Source of the DNA: Vreelandella rituensis
Lineage (GTDB): Bacteria; Pseudomonadota; Gammaproteobacteria; Pseudomonadales; Halomonadaceae
Direction: 5' to 3'
DNA: 61,425 bases
NCBI RefSeq assembly: GCF_003336665.1
Contig: NZ_QPIJ01000018.1
Span: 1-61,425 of the forward strand
Part shown: positions 29,170 through 38,715 of the stretch, piece by piece
Layout of the letters: every line of letters starts with the position of its first letter
Position numbering within the stretch: position 1 is the first letter of the stretch
Notes under the pieces: generated by a model
The model's database searches: none
What the model saw: the letters and a program-made list of their open reading frames with translations, nothing else
Told to the model about the DNA's origin: nothing
Program-made: the position numbers and the translations under genes

Positions 29170-30546
29170 GTGGCGGAATTTGAGTATGACCTTTTTGTGA
29201 TTGGGGCAGGTTCGGGAGGCGTACGTGCAGCACGCACTGCTGCCGCTGCAGGGGCTAACGTGGCAATAGCGGAGGATCTCTACTTAGGGGGGACTTGCGT
29301 CAATGTGGGTTGCGTTCCTAAAAAGCTGTATTCGTATGCTGCGCATTTTCATGATGCCTTCGATGATGCCGCTGGTTTTGGCTGGCATCTGTCCGAGCCA
29401 CCGCGTTTTGAATGGGCCACACTACGAGATAACAAAAGCGGGGAAATCAAACGCCTCAACGAGATCTATCGGCGCATGCTGGAAAATGCCGATGTCACTT
29501 TATTTGATGCTCGCGCCAGTTTGAAAGATCCCCATACCGTCGTGTTGAAAAATGCCGAAGGAAACCGTCAGGAGGTGAGTGCGAAAAAGATATTGTTGGC
29601 CACTGGCGGCTGGCCTTGGGTGCCTGATTTTCCAGGAAACCAATACGCGCTGGATTCCAACCAGATTTTTGATCTGGAACGCTTCCCTGAACGTTTCATG
29701 GTGCTGGGCGGAGGTTACATTTCAGTGGAATTTGCCAGTATCTTCAATGGATTGGGCAGCGATACCCACTTGATATATCGCGGCGACCTGTTCTTGAGAG
29801 GTTTCGATGATGAAGTGCGCGAATTCACACGGACGGAAATGACCCGCAAGGGCGTCAATTTGCACTTCAATACCAATATTGAAACTATCGAGCTCGTGGG
29901 CGACGTCTACTCGGTAACCCTGACCGACGGGCGAAAAATGGAAGTGGACGCTATTCTTTCCGCGACAGGCCGCAAGGCCAATGTGACGGGGTTAGGTCTT
30001 GAGGCATTGGGAATTTCGCTGGATAAGGCTGGTAAGATTCCGGTAAATGAGCGCTTCGAAACCCAGGTGCCTTCGATTCTGGCTTTGGGTGACCTGATTG
30101 CCGGGCCGGAATTGACGCCGGTGGCCTTGGCTGAAGCCATGCAGCTGGTAGCTCATCATTTCAGCCCGGACGAGCCGGCACCCCTGAATTACGCAGCTAT
30201 TCCCACAGCGGTGTTCTGTCATCCCAATATCGGCACGGTAGGGCTCTCGGAAGAAGAAGCCAGAGAAAAATATGCAGCAATTCGCGTTTATCGAACCGAC
30301 TTCAAGGCCATGAAGCATACGCTTTCCGCCAGCCAGGAACGGACCTTGATGAAGCTGGTGGTGGATGATGCCACGGATGTCGTTGTCGGCGCCCATATGG
30401 TAGGTGATGACGCGGGTGAAGTAATACAGGGGGTAGCGATCGCTGTGCGTGCGGGACTCACCAAAAAGGATTTCGATTCGACGTTAGGTATACATCCAAC
30501 CGGAGCCGAAGAATTCGTCACATTACGTACCCCAGCTCGCCATTAA
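29170..30546 (+). CDS. gor: Glutathione-disulfide reductase
   Basis: Gor regenerates reduced glutathione with NADPH. It has the FAD motif VIGAGSGGVRAAR, redox-active Cys43 and Cys48 (GGTCVNVGCVPKK), the NADPH-binding GGGYISVEFASIFNGLG and the C-terminal catalytic His in GIHPTGAEEF. The 458-residue length is normal. The start is GTG 29170 with GGAGA just upstream. Confidence 0.94.
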   Translation: MAEFEYDLFVIGAGSGGVRAARTAAAAGANVAIAEDLYLGGTCVNVGCVPKKLYSYAAHFHDAFDDAAGFGWHLSEPPRFEWATLRDNKSGEIKRLNEIYRRMLENADVTLFDARASLKDPHTVVLKNAEGNRQEVSAKKILLATGGWPWVPDFPGNQYALDSNQIFDLERFPERFMVLGGGYISVEFASIFNGLGSDTHLIYRGDLFLRGFDDEVREFTRTEMTRKGVNLHFNTNIETIELVGDVYSVTLTDGRKMEVDAILSATGRKANVTGLGLEALGISLDKAGKIPVNERFETQVPSILALGDLIAGPELTPVALAEAMQLVAHHFSPDEPAPLNYAAIPTAVFCHPNIGTVGLSEEEAREKYAAIRVYRTDFKAMKHTLSASQERTLMKLVVDDATDVVVGAHMVGDDAGEVIQGVAIAVRAGLTKKDFDSTLGIHPTGAEEFVTLRTPARH

Positions 30547-30552
30547 TTGGTG

Positions 30553-30579
30553 CCGCTAGCCGCATGTAGCGGCTAGCGG
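30553..30579 (+). terminator. Hairpin after gor
   Basis: CCGCTAGCCGC (30553-30563) and GCGGCTAGCGG (30569-30579) form a perfect 11-bp GC-rich stem with a 5-nt loop, 7 bp after the gor stop. There is no T-run downstream, so termination may be incomplete or rely on other factors. It insulates gor from ectA. Confidence 0.65.
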
Positions 30580-30655
30580 TGCGCCATCCAAAATAATTAG
30601 ACATTATTTATATAACGAAAAATTATGACAAAATGACACTAAGATAACCAAACTT

Positions 30656-30684
30656 TTGAATTGATGATAAGCCACTGGTATAAT
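30656..30684 (+). promoter_or_regulatory. Strong sigma-70 promoter for ectABC
   Basis: TTGAAT at 30656-30661 and a perfect TATAAT at 30679-30684 are separated by 17 bp, with an AT-rich stretch just upstream. The ectA ATG is 32 bp after the -10. In Halomonas elongata ectA has both a sigma-70 and a sigma-S type promoter. I cannot identify a separate sigma-S promoter here with confidence. Confidence 0.75.
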
Positions 30685-30716
30685 CACAGGTAAATTCGCT
30701 ACAGCGAAGCAAAAAT

Positions 30717-31295
30717 ATGAGTACCCCTATCCAGCCTTTTACGCCTTCCGCCGATCTGGCACGGCCTTCAGTCGCCGATGCAGTCGTCGGACACGCTGAA
30801 ACACCCTTGTTCATACGCAAGCCTAACGCCGACGATGGCTGGGGTGTTTATGAACTGATCAAGTCCTGTCCTCCACTGGATGTGAACTCGGCTTATGCAT
30901 ACCTCCTGCTGGCGACACAGTTTCGCGAAACCTGTGCCGTGGCGACCAATGAAGAAGGGGAGGTGGTCGGTTTCGTGTCCGGTTATGTCAAGGACAATGC
31001 GCCTGATACTTACTTTCTGTGGCAAGTGGCGGTAGGGGAGAAAGCCCGCGGTACCGGCCTGGCCCGGCGCTTGGTGGAAGCCATCATGTCACGCCCCGAA
31101 CTTGCCGATGTGCATCATCTGGAAACCACCATCACGCCTGACAACCTTGCGTCTTGGGGCTTGTTCCGCCGCCTAGCGGCACGCTGGCATGCACCGCTCA
31201 ATAGTCGTGAATATTTTTCCACCGAACAGCTCGGAGGCGAGCACGACCCCGAGAACCTGGTGCGCATCGGCCCGTTTCAAACGGATCGGATCTAA
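30717..31295 (+). CDS. ectA: L-2,4-diaminobutyrate acetyltransferase EctA
   Basis: EctA acetylates diaminobutyrate with acetyl-CoA to give N-gamma-acetyl-diaminobutyrate, the second ectoine step. The 192-residue GNAT protein has the family start FIRKPNADDGWGVYELIKSC and the acetyl-CoA loop VGEKARGTGLARRL. The order ectA-ectB-ectC matches the Halomonas operon. The N-terminal 35 residues are variable, as is usual in halomonads. Confidence 0.97.
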   Translation: MSTPIQPFTPSADLARPSVADAVVGHAETPLFIRKPNADDGWGVYELIKSCPPLDVNSAYAYLLLATQFRETCAVATNEEGEVVGFVSGYVKDNAPDTYFLWQVAVGEKARGTGLARRLVEAIMSRPELADVHHLETTITPDNLASWGLFRRLAARWHAPLNSREYFSTEQLGGEHDPENLVRIGPFQTDRI

Positions 31296-31376
31296 TGTGT
31301 CACTGAGCTTGATCTGATTTCCAAGATTTAGATTTAACCAATCATCAAAAAAGTAATTGTTAAAGGAGTTCGCTGA

Positions 31377-32645
<1,269 letters not shown>

Positions 32646-32647
32646 GA

Positions 32648-32686
32648 AAGTACTTGAGAAGGTGCTCAACAAAAGCAGTCGAGAAA
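32648..32686 (+). repeat. Three degenerate 13-bp units between ectB and ectC
   Basis: Units at 32648-32660, 32661-32673 and 32674-32686 share the pattern xxxxxTxGAGAA/TCAACAAA. They lie in the first half of the 105-bp ectB-ectC gap. The similarity is partial and could be coincidental alone, but it parallels clearer arrays elsewhere in the window. Confidence 0.4.
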
Positions 32687-32750
32687 TTGCTTGCACCCCA
32701 CGACAGTCGGCGCGGGTCGACTGTCATTTGCCATTTGAAGGAGTCACTCC

Positions 32751-33161
32751 ATGATTGTTCGCAATATTGAAGAAGCTCGCCAGACAGATCGCTTGGTCAC
32801 CGCGGAAAATGGCAACTGGGATAGCACGCGCCTGGTGCTGGCCAACGACGGTGGAAATTTCTCGTTTCACATCACGCGCATTTTCGAGGGAACCGAGACG
32901 CACATTCACTACAAGCATCATTATGAGTCAGTGTATTGCATCGAAGGCGAAGGCGAAGTTGAAACGTTGGCCGATGGCAAAATCTGGCCGATAAAGCCCG
33001 GCGATATCTACATTCTGGATCAGCATGACGAACACTTGCTGCGTGCCTCCAAGACCATGCATTTGGCATGCGTTTTCACGCCGCCGATCACTGGCAACGA
33101 GGTTCATCGTCAAGATGGTTCTTATGCACCGCCTGAAACAAGTGACGATAAGCCATTGTAA
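32751..33161 (+). CDS. ectC: L-ectoine synthase EctC
   Basis: EctC is the iron-dependent cupin that cyclises N-gamma-acetyl-diaminobutyrate to ectoine. The 136-residue protein shows the family pattern: [10 protein letters not shown] at the start, [20 protein letters not shown] with the conserved Glu ligand, and [17 protein letters not shown] with the Tyr and His ligands. No ectD hydroxylase or aspartokinase gene follows, so hydroxyectoine synthesis, if any, is encoded elsewhere. Confidence 0.97.
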   Translation: MIVRNIEEARQTDRLVTAENGNWDSTRLVLANDGGNFSFHITRIFEGTETHIHYKHHYESVYCIEGEGEVETLADGKIWPIKPGDIYILDQHDEHLLRASKTMHLACVFTPPITGNEVHRQDGSYAPPETSDDKPL

Positions 33162-33217
33162 GTCGTTGCTGTTGAACGTCGCAGTATCGCCAGTAAAAGA
33201 CACGACGTAGCGGCAAA

Positions 33218-33249
33218 AAGAACCTCGGTGAATTATCATCGGGGTTCTT
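33218..33249. terminator. Long stem-loop after ectC
   Basis: AAGAACCTCGGTGA (33218-33231) pairs over 14 bp, with two G-T pairs, to TCATCGGGGTTCTT (33236-33249) around a 4-nt loop. On the plus strand no T-run follows, whereas an A-run precedes it (33215-33219), so read on the minus strand it is a classical terminator with a T-run. It probably marks the ectC 3' end and may stop antisense transcription. Confidence 0.65.
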
Positions 33250-33312
33250 ATCGATTCGGTCTCACGGATCTTACTGGTCAAGCATTCATGTTACTTTCGG
33301 ACCGCCGGTTCG

Positions 33313-33328
33313 CATAATATATATTATG
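33313..33328. promoter_or_regulatory. 16-bp perfect AT palindrome before the protease gene
   Basis: CATAATATATATTATG reads the same on both strands. It lies about 125 bp upstream of the lipoprotein protease start, next to two 13-bp units (33336-33348 and 33349-33361) with a GGTTTGAAAA-type core. It may be an operator or overlap a -10 element. No specific regulator can be named. Confidence 0.4.
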
Positions 33329-33451
33329 TTAAATAGGTGGTTTGAAAAAGCTGTTTGAAAGTGAAAGCATGACATGCCGTCCGGAACCAGAATGGACAAT
33401 GCCCTAACCGACTCCGTATTATTCCTCTCCCATTTTTCAGGATACCGTGTC

Positions 33452-34291
33452 ATGCGCCAAGGTTCTTTGTGGCTTGCTATGGGCCTTGTTTTTTCCCTGG
33501 CAGGCTGTGCAGCTACTTCACCCGATCCTTCCGAGCAATTACAGCCCTTGGAGGCCTCTCAATTCGAGACACGAATCGATCAGCTGGAAACTAATCTGGC
33601 ATCACAGTGTTCCCGAGCCCCTGCCTGGCATCAGTCGCAGCTGAATCAACAGCAAGCGCTGAACGCCGACGTTCGAGAAGTAGGCAGTCTATTGCGCAAT
33701 CTTCGCCAGGATGTCCAGCGATTGGAACAGCGCGAAGGAGAGCCCGTGATCATTCGCGAAGAATGCCAAGCGAATGACATCCTGGATACCAAGACGATCG
33801 TGGGCCGCAACGAATGGATCGGCTTGCCAGTCATCGGCACCTATTTAAAGGCCCGTGTGGATTCTGGTGCCAATACCTCGTCGCTTTCCGCTAGAGAAAT
33901 CTCCCGCTTCGAACGGGATGGTGAAAACTGGGTGCGTTTCAAATTGGCACTTACCGAAGAAGATGTGGTCGTAGACAGTCAGCGTGACGAATGGATTGAA
34001 GCCCCCGTGGAAAGACGGGTACGCGTTATTCAAGCGTCCGGTGATGAATCCAGGCCTGTCATTAGCTTATTGATGACATTAGGGCCAATTCGCGAAAACG
34101 TTGAGTTCACCCTTACGGACCGGACCCACCTGGATTATCCCGTGCTTCTAGGGCGGCGTTTCATGATGGATATTATTCTTATTGACGTTGCCGAAACCTA
34201 TCGTCATCCCCGCCCTGAATACCCAGGCGGCAAGCCGGCCGATCAAGCACAAGAAGATGAGCTTGATGATCAACTCGATAACGACGAATGA
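33452..34291 (+). CDS. Lipoprotein with aspartic-type (ATP-dependent zinc protease family) domain
   Basis: The 279-residue protein is a lipoprotein (lipobox SLAGC, Cys19). After a coiled linker it has the retropepsin-like domain annotated as 'ATP-dependent zinc protease' or RimK-associated protease. The active-site motif is ARVDSGANTSSLSA with Asp137, and LDYPVLLGRRFMMDI follows. ATG 33452 is chosen because the signal sequence begins there. It is the first of three genes with a transglutaminase-like membrane protein and an ATP-grasp ligase. Together they suggest an amide bond made by the ligase and cut in the periplasm, which is inference. Confidence 0.85.
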   Translation: MRQGSLWLAMGLVFSLAGCAATSPDPSEQLQPLEASQFETRIDQLETNLASQCSRAPAWHQSQLNQQQALNADVREVGSLLRNLRQDVQRLEQREGEPVIIREECQANDILDTKTIVGRNEWIGLPVIGTYLKARVDSGANTSSLSAREISRFERDGENWVRFKLALTEEDVVVDSQRDEWIEAPVERRVRVIQASGDESRPVISLLMTLGPIRENVEFTLTDRTHLDYPVLLGRRFMMDIILIDVAETYRHPRPEYPGGKPADQAQEDELDDQLDNDE

Positions 34292-34328
34292 GACGTCTTG
34301 CTCGTCGTCATTTACCTGAAGGATTTTC

Positions 34329-35852
34329 ATGTCACGGTTACCTTTTTACCTGATTGTCGGCGTGCTCATGCTGGCGGGTATCGCCATGAGCGTTCAGCGC
34401 CATGTTCAATTTGAAATTCCTTGGGTGCCTGGCGAGCAGCGTAAAGTCTGGGAAATAGAGGCACTGGTCAATTTCAATGCTCAGGACGGTCCGGTAATGG
34501 TCGACATGGCCCTGCCCTCGCACCAGGCGGGTTTTCGAGTCTTGACTGAAAATACCGCCTCCTCCGGCTATGGTCTTGCTTTTAAAGCGGATGATTTCGG
34601 CCGTCGCGCGGAATGGTCGATTCGTGATGCCGCAGGCAGTCAGCAGCTGTATTATTCCGTACAAATGCTGGTCTCGCCGGACTCCCAAACGCCCGATCTC
34701 ACCCCCCCGCCACCTCTTGTCGATATTGTCTGGGAACGCCCCTATGACACCGCGGCCAATCACATTGTCGAGCGCGCCTGGTCTCGCAGTGCCGATAATT
34801 ATACGTTTGCCCGTGAACTGATGCTGGATATGGGCGGTGAGCGACAAGGCGAAAATGCCCGGTTACTGCTTACCCAATATGATTTGGTGCCCTTGGTGGT
34901 TCGCTTGCTGAACCATGCCGGTGTCAATGCGCGGGAAGTCAGCGGGTTGTTGTTGGAGGATGGACGTCGTCGTCAAAGTTTGACTCAGTGGATTCAAGTC
35001 TTTGATGAAAGTGAAGAGAAATGGGCGCTGTTTAATCCCCTTAGCGGCGAACAAGGCAAACCCGATAATCTCTTGTTATGGGAGGCCGGCGGTCAGGCCG
35101 TATTGGAAGTCGCGGGCGGCACCAATTCTCGGGTCAATTTTTCCATGATGACCCACTCGCAACCTGCTTCCGCTGCGGTGCGTAACCATATTTCTGAAGA
35201 TACTCTGCTGAATTTTTCAATTCACAGCTTGCCTTTGGAAGAACAGGCACTATTCCAGACCATCCTGTTGATTCCGATTGGCGCCCTGATGGTGGTCTTC
35301 TTACGTGTTCTGGTCGGCTTCAAGACGTCCGGTACCTTCATGCCGGTACTGATTGCCCTGGCGTTCATTCAAACCACGCTGATGACCGGGTTGATCGGTT
35401 TTCTGCTGGTGGTGGCGGTCGGTCTGGTCATTCGCAACTACCTTTCCTATTTGAATTTGTTGTTGGTCGCCAGAGTGTCAGCGGTGATCATCACCGTGAT
35501 TGCGATCATCTCGATATTTTCGGTGGTTGCTTACAAGCTGGGACTCAATGCCGGACTCACGATTACTTTCTTTCCCATGATCATTCTTGCCTGGACCATC
35601 GAGCGTATGTCGATATTGTGGGAGGAAGAAGGCCCCAGGGAAGTCTTGATTCAGGGGGGGGGTAGCTTGGTTACCGCCGTGCTGGCCTATCTCGCAATGA
35701 ATAACCCTTGGGTACGCCATATCACGTTCAACTTCCTGGGGGTGCAGCTGATCTTGATGGCATTGATACTGTTGCTGGGCAATTACACCGGCTACCGGCT
35801 CCTGGAATTGCGCCGCTTTCAGCCGATCACCGATGAGGAGAAAACCTCATGA
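34329..35852 (+). CDS. Inactive transglutaminase fused to a multi-helix membrane domain
   Basis: The 507-residue protein begins with a membrane helix, has a periplasmic transglutaminase-like domain (about 30-280), and ends with about seven hydrophobic helices (about 305-500). This matches the family of inactive transglutaminases fused to 7TM helices. I see no clear Cys-His-Asp triad, and the domain appears to have no cysteine at all, which fits the inactive label. It starts 37 bp after the protease gene and its stop overlaps the ligase start by 4 nt (ATGA). Confidence 0.85.
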   Translation: MSRLPFYLIVGVLMLAGIAMSVQRHVQFEIPWVPGEQRKVWEIEALVNFNAQDGPVMVDMALPSHQAGFRVLTENTASSGYGLAFKADDFGRRAEWSIRDAAGSQQLYYSVQMLVSPDSQTPDLTPPPPLVDIVWERPYDTAANHIVERAWSRSADNYTFARELMLDMGGERQGENARLLLTQYDLVPLVVRLLNHAGVNAREVSGLLLEDGRRRQSLTQWIQVFDESEEKWALFNPLSGEQGKPDNLLLWEAGGQAVLEVAGGTNSRVNFSMMTHSQPASAAVRNHISEDTLLNFSIHSLPLEEQALFQTILLIPIGALMVVFLRVLVGFKTSGTFMPVLIALAFIQTTLMTGLIGFLLVVAVGLVIRNYLSYLNLLLVARVSAVIITVIAIISIFSVVAYKLGLNAGLTITFFPMIILAWTIERMSILWEEEGPREVLIQGGGSLVTAVLAYLAMNNPWVRHITFNFLGVQLILMALILLLGNYTGYRLLELRRFQPITDEEKTS

Positions 35853-36844
35853 AGTGGCTTTCCTGGACCTCCCCTGGAAAGCTGCGAAGCAAGGGCATTA
35901 TCGGTATGAATCGGCGTAATATTCGCTATATCGGCCGTTACAATAATCGCCGACTGTTCCCTTTGGTGGACGACAAGCTGAAAACCAAGCTGTTGGCCCA
36001 GCAGCACGGCATCACCAGCCCTGCGCTTATCGGCACGGTGACCACTCAGTTCGGGGTAAAGCATATTCTCGACATGCTCACCGGTCATGCAGGCTTTGTC
36101 ATCAAGCCGGCCAAGGGGAGCGGCGGCAAAGGCATACTGGTGATTGAACAGAGCAAAGACGGTGCCTATATCAAGCCCAGCGGTGCCGTGCTGAACCTGA
36201 CTGATATCGAACGGCATGTGTCCAATATCCTGTCGGGGCTTTACTCGCTGGGTGGCTCGCCGGATGTGGCAATGATCGAAAGCTTGATTCATTTCGATGA
36301 AAGCCTGATGGCTTACACCTATGAAGGGGTTCCCGATATAAGGGTGATCATCTTCAAAGGTTACCCGGTGATGGCCATGATGCGGCTGTCCACCGCCGCC
36401 TCGGATGGCAAGGCGAACCTGCATCAAGGCGCGGTGGGTGTGGGTCTGGATATTGCGACGGGTACCGCGCTTCGCGGCGTACAATTCGACCGCCCCTGCT
36501 ATGCCCACCCCGATACTGGGCATGACCTGGCCAGCCTGGTGGTGCCTGACTGGAAAACCTTGCTTCTGCTGGCTGCCGGCTGCTATGAAATGACCGGGCT
36601 CGGTTACCTGGGAACGGATATGGTGCTGGACCGCCGGCATGGTCCCATGTTGCTCGAGTTGAACGCCAGGCCCGGGCTTGCCATTCAGATGACCAACGGG
36701 GAAGGACTAAGGCCGCGCCTGGACATGATAGAAGCTCAACCTGAAGGCCAGAGCCCCGAGGCTCGCGTGGCATTTGCTCAGCAGCATTTTGCGCGACATA
36801 GCGAGCTTGGGCTCCCCGCTGACATGCCTACGTCTACCGCGTAG
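35849..36844 (+). CDS. ATP-grasp alpha-L-glutamate ligase-like protein
   Basis: The 331-residue protein is an ATP-grasp enzyme of the RimK-like/sugar-transpeptide type. GFVIKPAKGSGGKGILVIE binds ATP, and the metal-binding end is MLLELNARPGLAIQ with Glu and Asn. Family members form carbon-nitrogen bonds between an acid and an amine. The substrate here is unknown. Its start overlaps the transglutaminase gene, so the three proteins are probably made together. It is cytoplasmic and may supply a product to the membrane partner. Confidence 0.88.
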   Translation: MKWLSWTSPGKLRSKGIIGMNRRNIRYIGRYNNRRLFPLVDDKLKTKLLAQQHGITSPALIGTVTTQFGVKHILDMLTGHAGFVIKPAKGSGGKGILVIEQSKDGAYIKPSGAVLNLTDIERHVSNILSGLYSLGGSPDVAMIESLIHFDESLMAYTYEGVPDIRVIIFKGYPVMAMMRLSTAASDGKANLHQGAVGVGLDIATGTALRGVQFDRPCYAHPDTGHDLASLVVPDWKTLLLLAAGCYEMTGLGYLGTDMVLDRRHGPMLLELNARPGLAIQMTNGEGLRPRLDMIEAQPEGQSPEARVAFAQQHFARHSELGLPADMPTSTA

Positions 36845-36875
36845 ACTATGGCCATCTTCTTGATGTGAGTGACCC

Positions 36876-37331
36876 ATGCCGCATGCCCCAAACCTGCTCG
36901 AACAGGCGGAACATCAATGTCAGGCACGCGGGGTTCGCTTTACCCCGATGCGCCGTCGCGTGCTCGAGCTTATCGCCGAAAATGGCGGTGGGCTCAAGGC
37001 TTATGACCTTCTTGATCAACTGAGCACCGAACATGCTGCGGCGCGCCCGCCCACGGTATATCGCGCGCTCGAGTTTCTGATCGGACAAGGGCTTGTGCAC
37101 CGGATTGAGTCACAGAATGCTTACGTGGCTTGCGCCTGTCCCGAACATGCTCATGGTTTTCAGTTCCTCATCTGTCGGCTTTGTGGCCATGTCGAAGAGC
37201 TGCACCTGGATGACGTTACCCGAAAGCTAAGTAAGCACGCCGCAAGCCAAGGCTTTCGTGTGGAGCGTCAAACCATAGAGCTCCTGGGCCTTTGTGAAGC
37301 CTGCACCCCTACCACGAGCGAGTCTTTATGA
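36876..37331 (+). CDS. zur: Fur-family zinc uptake regulator Zur
   Basis: This 151-residue Fur-family repressor has the winged helix (RFTPMRRRVLELIAENGG; PTVYRALEFLIGQGLVH) and the metal-binding Cys pairs CRLCG and CEAC. The early CACPEHAHGFQFLICRLCGHVEEL segment is more like Zur than Fur. Zur shuts down zinc uptake genes when zinc is plentiful. It overlaps hisI by 4 nt, so the two are co-translated. Confidence 0.88.
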   Translation: MPHAPNLLEQAEHQCQARGVRFTPMRRRVLELIAENGGGLKAYDLLDQLSTEHAAARPPTVYRALEFLIGQGLVHRIESQNAYVACACPEHAHGFQFLICRLCGHVEELHLDDVTRKLSKHAASQGFRVERQTIELLGLCEACTPTTSESL

Positions 37332-37795
37332 ACCAAGCCAATGTCTCCCAAAACCTGTTCAAACAATTGGAAGGTGCTGAACAGGGCCACCAACTGGCAT
37401 TGACCGATCTGCTCGATGCAGTGCGCTTCAATGCCGACGGCCTATTGCCGGCCATTGCCCAGCAGCATGATAGCGGCGAAGTGCTGATGATGGCTTGGAT
37501 GAATCGGGAAGCGCTCAGGGAAACGCTGGATACCGGGCGGGTGTGCTACTACTCGCGTTCACGAGGCAAATTGTGGCGCAAGGGAGAATCCTCGGGACAG
37601 CAGCAGCATTTGAAAAGTGCCGCCCTGGATTGTGACGGCGACACCCTGCTGCTTCAGGTAGAACAGACCGGCCCGGCCTGTCATAGCGGCCGGCGCAGCT
37701 GTTTTTACGTGGCGCTGGAGCCGGGTTCACAGCGTGCACGCATCACCAGCACGCCGTTGATCGACCCGGCCGAGCTGTACGCCAAGGAGCGATGA
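37328..37795 (+). CDS. hisI: Phosphoribosyl-AMP cyclohydrolase HisI (zur-linked copy)
   Basis: HisI opens the purine ring of phosphoribosyl-AMP in histidine synthesis. The 155-residue protein has the [23 protein letters not shown] motif and the metal site DCDGDT with the later cysteines [10 protein letters not shown], which bind zinc. An N-terminal extension of about 25 residues is unlike the short standard enzyme. In pseudomonads hisI paralogues are Zur-regulated, which fits its coupling to zur. Whether a second hisI exists elsewhere cannot be seen. Confidence 0.9.
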   Translation: MNQANVSQNLFKQLEGAEQGHQLALTDLLDAVRFNADGLLPAIAQQHDSGEVLMMAWMNREALRETLDTGRVCYYSRSRGKLWRKGESSGQQQHLKSAALDCDGDTLLLQVEQTGPACHSGRRSCFYVALEPGSQRARITSTPLIDPAELYAKER

Positions 37796-38175
37796 TGCTT
37801 TGTCTGTCACGCTGGGTTCATGTGGCAGGGCATTTTCTGGCTCGCCTGGCAAGCGGAGTGATGATTGTGCTGCTCAAGGTCTACCAGTATGTGATCAGCC
37901 CCCTGCTGGGTCCACGCTGTCGCTTCTGGCCGAGCTGCTCCAACTACGCGGTGGAAGCGATCCAGGTTCATGGGCCGCTGAAAGGCGCGTGGCTAGCCAT
38001 CAAACGGATTGTCAAATGCAACCCCATCCATTCGGGCGGCATGGACCCGGTTCCCGGCGGCCCCAGTGAAACCCTTTGTCGTGAAGACCAAGAGTTTATT
38101 AATGATAAGGGACGCAAAGAAAACGGCAGTCACCATCAGTCCGGCGATTGCGAATGTGCCTCCAGGCGACACTGA
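37792..38175 (+). CDS. yidD: YidD-family membrane protein insertion factor
   Basis: YidD is a small membrane-associated protein that helps YidC-dependent insertion. The 127-residue protein has the signature [20 protein letters not shown] and [19 protein letters not shown]. YidD normally sits between rnpA and yidC. Here it overlaps the hisI stop by 4 nt (ATGA), so it may be a second, zinc-regulated copy or a displaced single copy. The last 35 residues are hydrophilic and not conserved. Confidence 0.88.
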   Translation: MMLCLSRWVHVAGHFLARLASGVMIVLLKVYQYVISPLLGPRCRFWPSCSNYAVEAIQVHGPLKGAWLAIKRIVKCNPIHSGGMDPVPGGPSETLCREDQEFINDKGRKENGSHHQSGDCECASRRH

Positions 38176-38199
38176 TTGCCTATGCGCTTTGAACTCAGC

Positions 38200-38619
38200 T
38201 TACTGCTTGCCCGCTACCTGAAAAATTCGCTGCAACATGGCATGCAGGCCGTTGCTGCGTGTCGGTGACAGATGGTTGTCCAGCCCCAGATCCGCGAGAA
38301 AATGCGGCTCGGTATTACGGATCTCTTCTGCTGGACGGTCGTTGTAAATGCGCAACAATACGGCAATCAAACCGGACACAATCGCTGCATCGGAGGTTGC
38401 ATTGAAATGCAAGCGCCCGCCATCGACCTCGTGATGCATCCAGACATTGGACTGGCAGCCCTTGATTTTATGCTCGTCGGTTTTCCAGGCCTCAGGGAAA
38501 TCCGCCAGTTGCTTGCCCATATCAATGATGTACTGGTAACGATCCATCCAGTTATCGAATATCTCGAATTCTTCCACCAGCTCTTGCTGGGCCTGTTCGA
38601 CGGTTAACTCTGCGCTCAT
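38200..38619 (-). CDS. sufE: Cysteine desulfuration protein SufE
   Basis: SufE accepts sulfur from SufS/CsdA for iron-sulfur cluster assembly. The 139-residue protein has the active-site loop IKGCQSNVW with the catalytic Cys and the family segments FDNWMDRYQYIIDMGKQL and LGLDNHLSPTRSNGLHAML. An AGGAGG site precedes the ATG. It lies downstream of the recombinase on the minus strand but 97 bp away, so it is probably separate. It converges with yidD. Confidence 0.93.
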   Translation of the reverse strand: MSAELTVEQAQQELVEEFEIFDNWMDRYQYIIDMGKQLADFPEAWKTDEHKIKGCQSNVWMHHEVDGGRLHFNATSDAAIVSGLIAVLLRIYNDRPAEEIRNTEPHFLADLGLDNHLSPTRSNGLHAMLQRIFQVAGKQ

Positions 38620-38715
38620 TGATACCTCCTCAAGAAATTTTCTCTATTGTACCGCCTGCCGCCCCACCACGTCTGTCCTCCCTGCTCTTCGAGACAAAGC
38701 ATCTATTGCAAGACC

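Noticed and set aside
36832..36846. Inverted repeat GTCTAC-CGC-GTAGAC just before zur
   Set aside because: It overlaps the end of the ATP-grasp gene and lacks the AT-rich centre of known Zur boxes, so a chance palindrome is likely.
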